64,000 nt of DNA, from the NCBI GenBank assembly GCA_037976565.1, contig CP137667.1:29626459-29690458 (forward strand). The letters are read 5' to 3'. Below, in pieces: positions 1-10,315 of the stretch; the stretch's first letter is position 1; every line of letters begins with the position of its first letter. This stretch comes from Mesocentrotus franciscanus (Eukaryota; Echinodermata; Echinoidea; Camarodonta; Strongylocentrotidae). A program made the translations under genes and the position numbers. Below the pieces are notes generated by a model. The model saw nothing but the letters and a program-made list of their open reading frames with translations, searched no databases and was not told the DNA's origin.

Positions 1-512
1 TAAATTTTAGTTCCTCCTCGTCTGTGATCGACCTCCTTCCTCATGACAGATGTCTCGTCAGATAAGACCACAAAAAACGATTAAGAAATATTCACTTTCA
101 TTTCAATTCTGATACACTATATCATATTCTTACTCATTTCCGGGATCAGCAGGAGTTGGAGATGTTCACTAACGTATATATAAAGGAGGGGCAAGGGGGG
201 GGGGATTCGCCCCCTTGCGAATCACTGTAACAAATCACTGTAAACGAAGGCATGATATTGGTCAACCGACTAACTCTTTCTTCCTCAGTTATGCCATTTG
301 GGGGTGATGCCCTCCCCCTTCCACCGTTATATGGATCACAGTTGGGAATGCTTTGCCCCTCCTAAGGCCAAGGTTTGGCCACGCCACTGGAGATGTTTTC
401 AGGAAAACATTGATGAAGATCAGTCATGATTGTGTACATCATACAGCTAAGAAATTATCCATAATAATAATATTTCATCATAACAAACGAAAGACACATG
501 TTAATATACGCA
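1..512. other. No gene seen; G-rich low complexity
   Basis: I see no coding signal here. A run of G near 185-205 and a C-rich stretch near 308-360 look like decayed G/C-tract repeats that recur in this window, for example near 3.4, 12.0 and 42.2 kb. Confidence 0.5.
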
Positions 513-540
513 CAAACACACACACACACACACACACACT
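513..540. repeat. (CA)n microsatellite
   Basis: About 13 CA units lie next to the 3' end of the minus-strand LINE that begins near 545. Confidence 0.9.
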
Positions 541-1155
541 TTTTTCTTTTTCCATATTTTTTTATTAGAGATTTTATTCAAAATAAATCGGTACATAAAT
601 TATCAATTTATAATTCCATACAAATAAAAAAATTCATTTCGTTTTCTTAACACAAATAAATTATTCACAAAACAGTGAGCAAAGAAGGAGAATAACAGAA
701 TGAAATCACTAAAATAATAATAATAACATAACTTAGTCATCATATGTACCATCATTCCTGAAAAATAGCATAATACATATTTGTATACAATGCCCCTCCG
801 TTAATATCCCCTGCCAACCGTCCACCCCTTCTACTACCCAACCCTCCCCGTAAACATTCACATTCACACTCACAAGCTCGAACCTCACAACCATACACAG
901 ATTTACACGCGCACAACACTGGACACAGCATACCTGTTCACATTCACATTCTTATTTATTGTTAGTTCTTCCCACTTTTGTAGGTGCAAATTCAACTTGC
1001 CCATCTTCACTGCTAAGTTTTTTTCTTCCTCTATAAATTCCGCTATAAATTTCTATATCTTCACACTGGAAGGTACATGGCCTTGAGCCCTTCAATGGAA
1101 GATTACATATTTAATAAATAAGATCAAAGAATTCACACATTTATATCTATTCGAA

Positions 1156-2757
1156 TTACCAGGTAGTCCCATGAATATACCCCCATTTCATATCTCTTAA
1201 TTCAGCCAAACCGAAATATTGAATACAGAATTGCCATAACTGTTTAACTTTTGTGCAGTTCAGAAATATATGTAAGTAAGACTTTGTCTCTTTATTACAG
1301 AATGAACAGTAATTGTCCCCCACAAACCCAAACCTCATCAAATGTTCCTTTGTATATATGGCTCCTTGTAAAAGCCTAAACTGAAATTCCCTTTGTTGTA
1401 CTCCTTGCTCGGACAAAAAATGTACATATTTCTTCTTTTGTAAAGTTAAAATTGCTCTGACCACCCTTTACTGTTAAATTATATGATTCCCGTAAACTGT
1501 TGATAAAACAGTTATAAATAGTTTTAGATTTAACTACCTGGAAAGCTGTTTCCTGCCCAGCAATATTCATGTTTATATTAAAGTCTACAAAATCAATTGT
1601 TTTGGATTTAACCGAAGGGGTAGCATCCCTCTAACTAGTTGGTATGGCATGAGCAATATCCATTATCTGGAGCAATTGACTTGCATTAATCCCAAGATTT
1701 TGAAAATAAGCCAAGGGCTTCATATGTCCATTATCAAAAATTTGGTTTACAGTGCGTATGCCTTTATTAAATAGATCATAATCAAAAATCAGTTTACCTC
1801 TTATACATACAGTATGATTATTAAGTGTAACTGGATTGACCTCCTCTTCATACAATCTATACTTCCTCATATCCTGCCAAGCCTTTAGCATTTAAAAATA
1901 AAAGGGTGGGATTTTCAATGTTAGTTTAGACGTGTCAAAGTCGCATATAAACAGAAATCTCCCTCCAACTGTTCTAAAACAAAAATCAAAATACAGTTTC
2001 CATCCAGCATCCCTATCTCCATACTATAAATATTTCAGCCACATCAAACGTTGTGCCTTTACAAACAATTTAAAATTCATCATTTTTAACCCACCATGCG
2101 AGTAATCCTGATACATTATATTTATCTTTATGCGGTCTTTACTTGCCCACAAATATTCAAAATTAATTTTCTCCACCTCTTTATACAACCACTGAGGAAC
2201 CACTAAAAGTGATGAGACATAATTTAACTTTGATAATGCATATGTTTTTAACAATTGTATTTTACCCATAAGTGTGAGATTTCTTTGTTTCCACCATCCT
2301 AAAAGTCTTTTTATTTTACTAAGTATCTCTTTCAAATTCAAATCTTCTTTAATATTTACATTTCGAGAGAAACAAACACCTACAATTGTAATTTGCTGAA
2401 CTAGTTTTCGAAACAAGGGTATTAGAGGTCTATCACTATCTTTGCCCATCCACAACAAGTTCGTTTTCCCTTTGTTTATCTTTAGACCACTCACTTTCTC
2501 GAATTCTTCAAAAAGATATTTAAGCCGTTTTAAAGAATTAGTATATTTCACAAACAGGGATATATCATCTGCATACAATATTTGTTTAATTTCATTTTTT
2601 TTTCCAAACTGAACTCCTTCAATGGTATTGTCTGTTGTTATTGCCAAAGCAAGTGTTTATATACAAAGCAAAAACAAATATGGGAAAATAGGATCCCCCT
2701 ATCTTACTCCTTTTTTATGTTTAAAAAACCATACACACACACACACACACACACACG
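1156..2757 (-). pseudogene. Broken LINE ORF2 (RT plus zinc-knuckle tail)
   Basis: This is the protein-coding part of the truncated L1/Tx1-like element. The longest open piece, 2,024-2,647, has the YADD active site followed by FEKVSGLKINKGKT, typical of L1-type reverse transcriptase palm and thumb. The piece at 1,631-1,891 ends in DIAHAIP, a common L1 C-terminal signature. The piece at 1,156-1,464 has CSFCNKETKSYLHIFLNC, a zinc-binding motif found after RT in this clade. At least one in-frame stop and two frame changes separate these pieces, so no functional protein can be made. Confidence 0.8.
2733..2757. repeat. (CA)n microsatellite inside LINE
   Basis: About a dozen CA units truncate the reverse-transcriptase reading frame of the minus-strand LINE at its 5' side. 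Confidence 0.85.
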
Positions 2758-2759
2758 GC

Positions 2760-3225
2760 AACGTACATTTAAAGTGCTACAAGGAGAGTCGGATCTTTAA
2801 AAAGCTGAACCTGCTATGTTTTAAGGCTATTATTGACGACACGGTACAGTATCGCCAACATTTATATAATATTAGTCCATGACCTCTTGTTACATGTTAA
2901 CGTTACAACTACATGTGTATCTAGATACACTGTACAGCCTATAGATACCATTTTTACATTGGTTATTGTATCTGCTATTACTTTTCAAAGCCTGTTGATA
3001 AAGGTAATCCGAAAGTGCACATGGAGCCCTTGTAGGCATGCATATAAATCTGGACGATATACGGTTTATTTCAAACCCTGAACAGCTTAGTCTTCGGGAA
3101 AATCATAAGGATAATTACGACTCTGATAGTGCATGAATTTCAAAATACATTAACAACTAACATTAAGTAATTAAGATCATTGCATTTGAATTGTTGCGAG
3201 TAAAATAAAATGCATTCATGTAATT
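2760..3225. other. No gene seen
   Basis: AT-rich sequence. I found no exon, splice-site pair or recognisable repeat in either strand. Confidence 0.4.
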
Positions 3226-3690
3226 TCGTATCGGGACAATTACCCCCTCGACGATAACCCCCTGTAACATTACTCCCCTTAAAATTACCCCCTATATATA
3301 GGACAAATACGTCACTCAAGCACAACCACTACCGAGGACAAATACACCTCCCCCCTCCGTTCATAAAGGGGAAGTCCACCCTGATAATAAGTTGGTTTTA
3401 ATAAAAGCCGATTTTGTTTTGTTTGTGTTTCGGGGGGGGGGATTGTCCCTGGGGGAGGGGTGATTGTCCAAGGGCGTAATTTTCAGGGGGGCAATTGTCC
3501 TTGGGGATTTATTGTCAACGGGGGATTATAGTCCTATGGGATAATTTTCCGGGGGCAATTGTTCTCGGGGTGGTTGTCCTTGGGGAGGGGGGATTTTCTG
3601 GGGGGTAATTGTCCTTGGAGGTTATTGTCCCGCTGGTAATTGGCCACGGGGTGATTGCCCAGAGGGTAATTGTCCTAGAACCGGTATAAA
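3226..3690. repeat. Degenerate minisatellite with inverted ends
   Basis: Units built on GGGGGTAATTGTCC, about 16-22 bases each, run from about 3,430 to 3,680. The reverse complement, GGACAATTACCCCC and relatives, occupies 3,233-3,300. The outer ends GGACAATTACCCCC and GGGTAATTGTCC pair, so the block can fold back on itself. It may be a foldback or MITE-type element filled with tandem units. Confidence 0.6.
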
Positions 3691-4019
3691 TACGTATCAC
3701 TGAAACTAAATAAAATAATGAGTCTTTATAGTTATATCAACTGAGTTTGCTGCAAAACTGTTTTTTTTTTACAAATGGAAGAAATTATATGCGTTTTAAT
3801 GTCTTGCTTCGCTCGCTATGTTCCACCTGGGCACTCAGATTTCAGTGCCCCCCCCAAAAAAAAACAAAAAAAAAAATAAAATAAATAAATAAAATAAAAA
3901 TAAAATAAAATAAAATAAATTTAAAACGGATTGACGCCCCTGGATCATTACAAGCTCCTACTGGTTATTAATGTTGCAATAAAGAGCAGGAAATAAGCTT
4001 CAAATACATATAGACTGAC
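3691..4019. other. No gene seen; A-rich low complexity; intron start
   Basis: Contains an A-rich AAATA-type stretch at about 3,848-3,922. On the minus strand this is the beginning of the intron that follows the 2A-leader exon. No matching downstream exon was found here. Confidence 0.4.
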
Positions 4020-4180
4020 CTGTCTGGTCCAGGGTTGGTTTCAACATCACCAGATCTTATCAGGAGAATCATGAGCAGATAGAGATGGCAGAATCCATCC
4101 ATGGTGCAAGATGCCCTTCTCGTTCAACAGATACTCGGTCCGCTGGAAAGGTACATGAATGATAACCCCATCAAGACATC
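4020..4180 (-). CDS. First coding exon: 2A-like signal leader (NLR-type gene start)
   Basis: Minus-strand exon. Its coding part runs from the ATG at 4,102 to 4,020: 27 codons plus two bases (phase 2), followed by a donor reading CAG|gtcagt. The ATG context is CACCATGG, close to optimal. The peptide starts MDGFC, has a hydrophobic core (HLYLLMILLI) and ends RSGDVETNPGPD. GDVETNPGP matches the canonical 2A consensus D(V/I)ExNPGP, at which ribosomes skip a peptide bond between G and P. In sea urchins such leaders are known at the N-terminus of NLR-type receptors, where the uncleaved form can act as a signal peptide. A plausible acceptor (tcaattacag) puts the exon start at 4,180. The leader sequence before the ATG holds two short upstream ORFs. 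The downstream exons are not in the 4 kb left of it, so the partner protein is unknown. A LINE ORF1 origin is possible, but the splice donor argues for a cellular gene. Confidence 0.82.
4060..4102 (-). promoter_or_regulatory. Strong-context start codon with hydrophobic leader
   Basis: The start codon at 4,102 is preceded by CACC and followed by G. The first 15 codons after it encode mostly L, I, M, F and Y. This decides the start over two upstream ATGs in the same exon, which open only short ORFs. Confidence 0.7.
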
Positions 4181-5187
4181 CTGTAATTGACAAAAAAGGG
4201 AGATTCTGTTTACTATGCGAATTACTCATATTAGTGATGTGCAAGCACAGCAGTGTACATTAAATGGTTCACCCCTTATCCAAATATTTGCCACTTGCCT
4301 TGACATTTGTGATTTAATACTGAACTTTATTCAAAGATACAAGGGGCTGTAATGTATTGTGGAGATCTAGCTTATATCCGGGAAGAGAGACAAAATACAC
4401 ATTTAAAGGGTTTATGAATTAAAGCTAAATATACATTATATTGGGATTATTCAGATTGTGTATAGGGTGTATGTACAAAGAAATAAACTATTGTGATAAT
4501 TATCATACATTAACATACAGACTAGTAAAAGTTGAAACAAGTCAGACCAATAATAGGAGAATTATTAATGTCTGAAATATGGAATCACTTAGTCTACGTG
4601 TATTCCAAATTGGCAATTTCGTCAGTGGATTGTGAGGTAGTCAAGGACAACTCTTCCATATGTTGTGTGCAAACATATCATGTATTCCCCTTCTCATTCT
4701 TTACTGGGATACTACTCAAAATATATTATGGATAGCACACTATCAAAGGTCCTCTCAAAACAAAAGACCCTTCTGAGTCATTTGAGTCATTTTGTGTTTT
4801 GAGACAAATTGCAAAGTTGTCTGGCACTATCTCACAGTGACATTACTTTTTAAGCCAATTAGATGTGCCCATACATATAGTGATTACCATTTTAAAATAT
4901 CAATAACCTTCACATATTTTGTTCAATTTCTTCACGTTCACCAATCCACTTCTCTGATTTTTTTTTCTGATTTCTTTCAGAGCACTTGTCTATTAATGAT
5001 GGATTTTCCTTTTAACAGAAAAGCTACAGCTAGCGTAGACCGAGAGCTTCAGTCTCTTATAACGACGGTTGTTCCAGCGAGATTACATCTGGCTCCACTG
5101 AGTGACTCGATCTATCCAGTTCAGTCGTTATTTTCATTCACCAAAACAAAATAATGTACGTAGAAATATATAATCAGCAGTTCAATA
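4181..5187. other. No gene seen; probable 5' intron of the 2A-leader gene
   Basis: AT-rich sequence upstream of the 2A-leader exon on the minus strand. An open frame on the plus strand at 4,792-5,154 has no family resemblance or codon bias that I can recognise. I did not identify the non-coding first exon or a promoter. Confidence 0.4.
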
Positions 5188-5365
5188 TACAGTCAAACCT
5201 GTCTATAGCGACCGCCCAAGGGAAACACAAAAAGTGGTCTTTGTAGACAGGTTCCTTTAGTACATGTTTCAATGAGAAACCATTTTCAAGGGAAACAAAA
5301 AATGTGGTCTTTGTAGGCAGGTGGTCTTTGTAGACAGGTGGTCACTAAAGCAGGTTTGACTGTAT
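5186..5365. mobile_element. MITE with CAGTCAAACCTG ends
   Basis: Terminal inverted repeats TACAGTCAAACCTGTCTA and its mirror near GCAGGTTTGACTGTA enclose about 175 bases. The flanks are TA on both sides, consistent with a Tc1/mariner-type TA duplication. Internal copies of GTGGTCTTTGTAGACAGG repeat in tandem. Related one-sided ends occur at about 17,755 and 43,943. Confidence 0.75.
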
Positions 5366-6892
5366 AACCAACGGAGCATCATTACTAGAAAAGCAATACA
5401 AACCAAAGCAAAGACACCAAACTATAAAAGATGTGAGAAGAATGAATACACGAGTCAGAACTGAAAGCCTGACTACACTTTACAGCATTCTTCCAAGTTC
5501 CAGATTCTCGGGTAAAGGTAAAAGAAAATACACAAAACAAATTACGATTTACGAGAATGATGGGTTAACCCCCAAAAAAAAAAGCAAATAGCCTTATAAA
5601 AGGTCGACAAAGGTTATTTATAAGATAGATTTCCCCATACTTACCAGATGGTAATTTTCTATGGCTATATCGTGGTTTTGGAAACCAATTGTTTTCCGCA
5701 TGCACAATTTTTGTGTGTAGCGTCGATGGGGTTAGTCTACTGTCCGGACTGTTTCCGTGTAGCGCGCCCTGCTTTTCCAGCAAATGACAACTAATTTCCC
5801 TCCATTTTGGGGGTATCTCTATTGCTCATTTGGAGTACCCCCTATAGGCAAACACGACGAAAAATCGAAATCGAAAAATCCACCTCTGCAATGTTTTTTT
5901 GTTGTTTTACGCCTACCAAAGTTTCACCGATTTTTGTGCAGTGTAAAAACAAACTTCGGTAAGGTAAAAAAAAAAAGAAGAAAGATACCTATTCCTACCA
6001 CTTTTGTGCTACCCCTTGAACACTACATAGTTTTAGAGTCCAGTGGTGCTAACATACGCATGCGCTTTGCAGTGCACTGACGAGTCGCACATGCGTACTA
6101 CTCACCAAAAATCGGTATGAGCGAACTTCGACGGTTTTTTATGTTTTCTTTTTCCAGGAGTGTATATGGTAGACCATAGAATCGAAGATGTTAAAAAATG
6201 GTGTTTATGATGTATAAATAGGCCTATTATTTTGCGGATGTTTGGGGTTACGCGGGAGGGGGCGTTTAGTGGGCAATTGTCCCCCTTCAAGATATGGCAG
6301 ACATTCATTAAAGGGAAATCCAACCCCAATAGCAAAGAAAGCAGACAAAATAATAACCCGGCGAGAGAATTTCTCAATCACCACTGGTGATCATACAGAA
6401 CCATTCTATTGTAAAAATTGCAAACAGATACCTTTTTAGATTTGTGCTCTCGCCCATATTGATGGCCAGAGAATCCTGTATCCATCCTTCTAATTACAGT
6501 TTTGTTTTGGTATAAAATTGCTGCCGGTAGGCAATAAAATAATCAGCAAAGCGAATGGGACCTGACTTATATATATATATTTTTTCTTCTCAGAACATCA
6601 CCGAATTTGCATATTTGGCGAATGGTAGCAGCTGACTAGGGGCATGGATGGACACGGATTCAGGAGGGATGTTTAATTCCCTACAAGCCTAAAGTCTGAT
6701 ATTTGACAAAGACTCAAAATTTACCAATTGTTATCGATCCAAACTAAAGGGGATGAGAGGGGGTCTAATCCCCGCAAAATCGTGATTATCATGTGAGGGG
6801 GGAGGGAGGGGTCAGACTCCTTGACCCCATAGCGATAACTGTCATTCAAAGGAAGCTACGTCTTGTAATGGATTGGTAAAGATTAATAAAGC
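5366..6892. other. No gene seen
   Basis: Several open frames lack recognisable protein similarity. A short CpG-bearing palindrome ACGCATGCGC sits near 6,056. A G-rich, ACAATTG-type segment at about 6,250-6,300 resembles the degenerate minisatellite at 3.4 kb. Confidence 0.4.
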
Positions 6893-7040
6893 GGCCCTGT
6901 TTCATAAAACTTGTTATCAATAACAAATGTTAAATTTCTGAGAAAATTTGTTCTCAGCCAATTAATTGTCATGATTTCATGCAGTAGCTTATAACAGTTA
7001 TTGTAACTTGTTAATGATTACATTTAATCAAACAGGGCCC
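6893..7040. mobile_element. Small MITE, TTTCATAAA family
   Basis: The left end GGCCCTGTTTCATAAAACTT pairs with the right end near TTTAATCAAACAGGGCC, enclosing about 145 bases rich in TAACAA/TTGTTA palindromes. Related copies lie at about 20,130-20,283 and 31,855-31,998. Confidence 0.65.
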
Positions 7041-8519
7041 TTGGCCCTAAGTCATAATTTAGGAGGAGGGCTCAATTTTGGAGCTAGGTCTAATGCTTAT
7101 AATTGTTTATACTGTCACAAATCAGGCACGGCTACTGTCGCTTCTTAAAGTAAACACAATTCCTTTCCGAGATAAAAAAAAATAACACACCCCTGAGGTG
7201 TAATTTCCACAGCTTTATACATTGCTCTCCGTCAGTACAATAGAAACCATTTTTTTTTTTGGATCCGGGTATATCGGCTCTAAGGTCATCGGATTCGGTG
7301 AAAATCGTGGCCGAGTTATCCAAAAGAGCTGAATCGTCCGCCAATGCTTGCGTTAATTGGTGCATTACTTACATCTTTCAGAACACCCGCAATCAACATT
7401 ATTTAATGAGAATTTAAAAAGTGTTACCACAAACGTATTTTTAAAAACCTCAAGAGGTGGAAAAAACACGATCGCATGCCAACAACTTTCGGAAAATCAA
7501 CCTAAGGTAATTTCAATATAGCCTTATGCGTGCCCTATTGAAATGTCATAATTAGCATCGTCACCATCACCATTATCATGATCATTACCATCGCCATCAT
7601 TATCTTCACCATCATTATCATCATCATCATCATCATCACCATCACCATTATCATCATTAGCATCATCATCACTTTCATTTGTGGATATGACATTGCAGCA
7701 GGAAAATGTTTCACAAAGAATGTACAAGAGCAAAGGCCAGAAGGAGATACTATGTAATTTCACTTACATCTGATTTGATTCGATGTCAAGGTTTGTCTGT
7801 CTGGCTCTCAGTGCAGAATATTCTAACACATGTTATTATTATGCCATGTGTGATGGGCCTTAAATAGTTAAAACCATCCTAAACTCTTGTTAAGATATGA
7901 CACGGCAAAACCGTGGCTGTTTTTATGATAACGTCAAGTGTAATATGCTTCACATATCCGTTTCTTATCACACAGATCTCATTAAATATGTGCAGGATGT
8001 TTTTTTCTAAGCAGATTATTTATTTATTTACTCATGAAAAAAAATAAACAGTGGCAGTTAACCACGTTATATCTGAACAGGCCTTATATAGCTCCCTCAT
8101 GTGCCGACATGCATCCTAGCGGAAGAAGTAGAGTTATAACAGTTACAAGTATGATATAATTATGTCTCAAAATTTATAATGGCCTAATTCAATTTGATCA
8201 ATGTATAAATGTAGGTATACACAAAATCCGGAAAGCACACATTCCTTCGGTTTACCTTTACATAACAAGCAAGACAGAAATTCCTTTGTAATTAAGTCAG
8301 ATGTGAGTCATAAATCTCAAGAGTGCAAAGACTTACACAAAATCAATCTAAGAGGCTATTTCAATAGCTTCGAGCGTTATCTCTTGAAATGTGTGAACAT
8401 AACAATGGTTTATTATGCAACCTGAACATGATTTCTATATGCAAAACAATAAGCACTCTGGGACCTTTGCAGACTGTAGGTTGATCCTTAGTTCAACTAT
8501 GGTGACTTCAGCTACCAGA
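7041..8519. other. No gene seen; contains (ATC)n microsatellite
   Basis: A trinucleotide ATC/TCA tract at about 7,556-7,685 gives a spurious acidic open frame on the minus strand. A block at about 8,385-8,442 resembles 45,980-46,040. I see no exon. Confidence 0.45.
7556..7685. repeat. (ATC)n microsatellite, imperfect
   Basis: About 130 bases of ATC/TCA trinucleotides with interruptions. Confidence 0.9.
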
Positions 8520-8745
8520 AGAGGAAAGAAAGATCATGAGAGTTCAACATAACAGGAAATAACACCAACTCCTTTTCGGCCTAGGCCTACTTTGTGAAAA
8601 TATGCGGAAGTCCCCAAACATGATCTCGCAAACAAAGTATACTATCTTTACTGCAGGCCTACTTGTCTTCACAGTGAGACAAGGCCGATGGCCTACTGCA
8701 ACGGCTCTACTTAGCTGATTCGATGCAGCCAGAGACTGGCAGAGC
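8520..8745. repeat. Dispersed repeat, paralogue of 23.6 kb block
   Basis: Shares a long colinear match with 23,565-23,940, including CGGCCTAGGCCTACTTTGTG, CCCCAAACATGATCTCGCAA and GATGCAGCCAGAGACTGGCA. This copy lacks the internal tandem duplication seen in the 23.6 kb copy. Confidence 0.75.
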
Positions 8746-9862
8746 TAGACTCTGCTCAATTCTTTAGAATTTGTGGTAAAGTGCCAAATCCGAGTCTGTG
8801 CGTGCAGACTGGTTTCCTTGAGAGCAAGAAGTGCATAAAAAATTCATCATCATAAATATTTTGTTGTTGAAAACTCCAAATCTAGCCCCGATTCAGCCCT
8901 AGTTTTCAAATATTGTTAGTAATTTAAAACAGTCACAAGTTTTCTTTTCAACTGTAGAGAAATAATAAAGCCAATAAAATAAAATGGGGACAAAAAGTAA
9001 ACACCAAATCGCGTGAATTGAGTTTGAAAATTGAAATTTTCTTAAACTAGGGGTGGGGGCACATTCCCCCTCAAGCCCCACCTGTCCCGCTTGTGTCCGT
9101 CTTTCATTGTGCCCCCCCTCGTAATTCCTAGACATCCTGGGCACATGTTGTGACAAAGATAATTATGATAATAAGGATAAAATAATTAAATACAACATAA
9201 GGATAATAAGTGTAAAAATGTGAAATCAAATAACACGTCTATTGTGCATTGTTTTCACTTGCAAAAAAGTCAAGATGAAATTTATTACCCTATTTACGTA
9301 TTATCAAATATCACATTTACATTATTTAACATTTTAACATCATGTTAAAAAGAAAAACTCTCAGGCGCTCGGGTACATACCAAATAACGAAAAAAAAATT
9401 CAGTTTTCAAAAATGTACTGTTTTTTAAATAATTATAAGTATTACAATAATGATAATTAAAAGATTATTCTACTAATAATAATCATTCTAATAAAATTTA
9501 TGATATTAAAAATCACAATGATTATAATAGCCACATTAATCCATACAAACTGTGCGTAAAATAATATTTACCTTTTGGGTCCAAACAGATAAATATATGC
9601 ATAAATGTATATTTGACTTAAATACACCCACAGACACTATCACTCTTAAAACAAGTGTGATATTAAAGAACGATTAAAAACACCAAATAATTGAACTTTA
9701 AACAAATTCAACTTATGCATCGATGTCACATAAAGTTACTTAAGCTTCACAAGAGGAGCATTTTGGTAGTATTTTTTCGAATACCAATGCTTCGAAGAAC
9801 AAAGTATGATCCCCTTCCTTCTTCTTCTAGGACCGCTACATATTCATGCCATATTTCATGTA
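8746..9862. other. No gene seen; 3' flank of DD gene copy 1
   Basis: Very AT-rich. It contains a G/C-tract remnant at about 9,045-9,140. On the minus strand this is the 3' UTR and flank of the terminal DD exon. Confidence 0.4.
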
Positions 9863-9868
9863 TTTATT
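9863..9868 (-). terminator. AATAAA overlapping the stop codon
   Basis: The minus strand reads CAATCAATAAATAC, so an AATAAA hexamer spans the last sense codon and the TAA. Its use as a poly(A) signal is unproven. The hexamer may be a coincidence of the stop context. Confidence 0.3.
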
Positions 9869-10162
9869 GATTGGAAGGAAAGAGATCATCAGCAAGATGA
9901 ATTTGTCCAGATTCCTCCAAAGCAGTCTTTAAAGCTCCTCGCTCGGTAGAAAGTTTTTGGAGATTTTGCCAATCTCGGAGCATTAGAAGAGTTCCGTCGT
10001 ACGTTACATGTTGGGTTTTGTGATTAGTTGCTATGTACCCATGAATATCTGCCGGTGTAAATCCAAGTTTTATTCCTAATATGTCGATTTCTGACTCCTT
10101 GCGGACTCTTTTGGCAACTTCCAGCAACACCTCGTTGAAATCTTTGGTAGAAGATGGAAGGC
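9864..10162 (-). CDS. Terminal exon with death domain (DD-B), gene copy 1
   Basis: Minus-strand last coding exon. It starts after the acceptor ttccgtcgccag at 10,162 in phase 1 and ends at the TAA at 9,864. It encodes about 99 residues: a short GLPSSTKDF lead, then a six-helix death-domain pattern (EVLLEVAKRV, DILGIKLGFTPADIHGYI, GTLLMLRDW, ERGALKTALEESGQIHLADDL) with the conserved W and the LxxAL...LAD C-terminal helices. Death domains are homotypic adaptor modules in apoptosis and Toll/NF-kB-type signalling. It pairs in phase with the 60-nt linker exon at 13,808. Diverged copies of the same exon lie at 44,005 (broken) and, as an acceptor only, at 52,060. The polyadenylation-like AATAAA overlaps the stop codon. 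Confidence 0.82.
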
Positions 10163-10315
10163 CTGGCGACGGAAAATACATGAAATATCAATTTTAAAAA
10201 GAAATCAAAATATTAATACTAAGTTTAGTTTTCTTCCGGTGAAAGAAAATAATATTGTGAAAGAAAACAACTCCCTGGAAGTAATTCGGAAAGGATTGTG
10301 TAACACGTGAGAACT

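Larger units (their letters stand above)
545..2757 (-). mobile_element. 5'-truncated L1/Tx1-like LINE
   Basis: This is the 3' half of a non-LTR retrotransposon on the minus strand. Reading from high to low coordinates, it has the L1-type RT segment GDPIFPYLFLLC, the catalytic ILYADD box (near 2,560), the thumb region, a conserved L1-type C-terminal stretch (1,631-1,891), and a zinc-knuckle-like tail with a C..C....H...C pattern (1,156-1,464). The reading frame is broken by a stop inside the RT (ATA TAA ACA, where relatives would have a charged residue), by the stop at 2,024 and by later frameshifts. A (CA)n tract replaces everything upstream of 2,757, so the endonuclease and ORF1 are missing. 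The 3' UTR is AT-rich and reaches about 545. It is dead. L1/Tx1 placement rests on motif spacing only. Confidence 0.85.

Noticed and set aside
4792..5154. 120-codon plus-strand frame as an exon
   Set aside because: No family resemblance, AT-rich random-looking composition, and no supporting splice pair.
7524..7763. Aspartate/asparagine-rich acidic protein
   Set aside because: It is the ATC microsatellite read on the minus strand.
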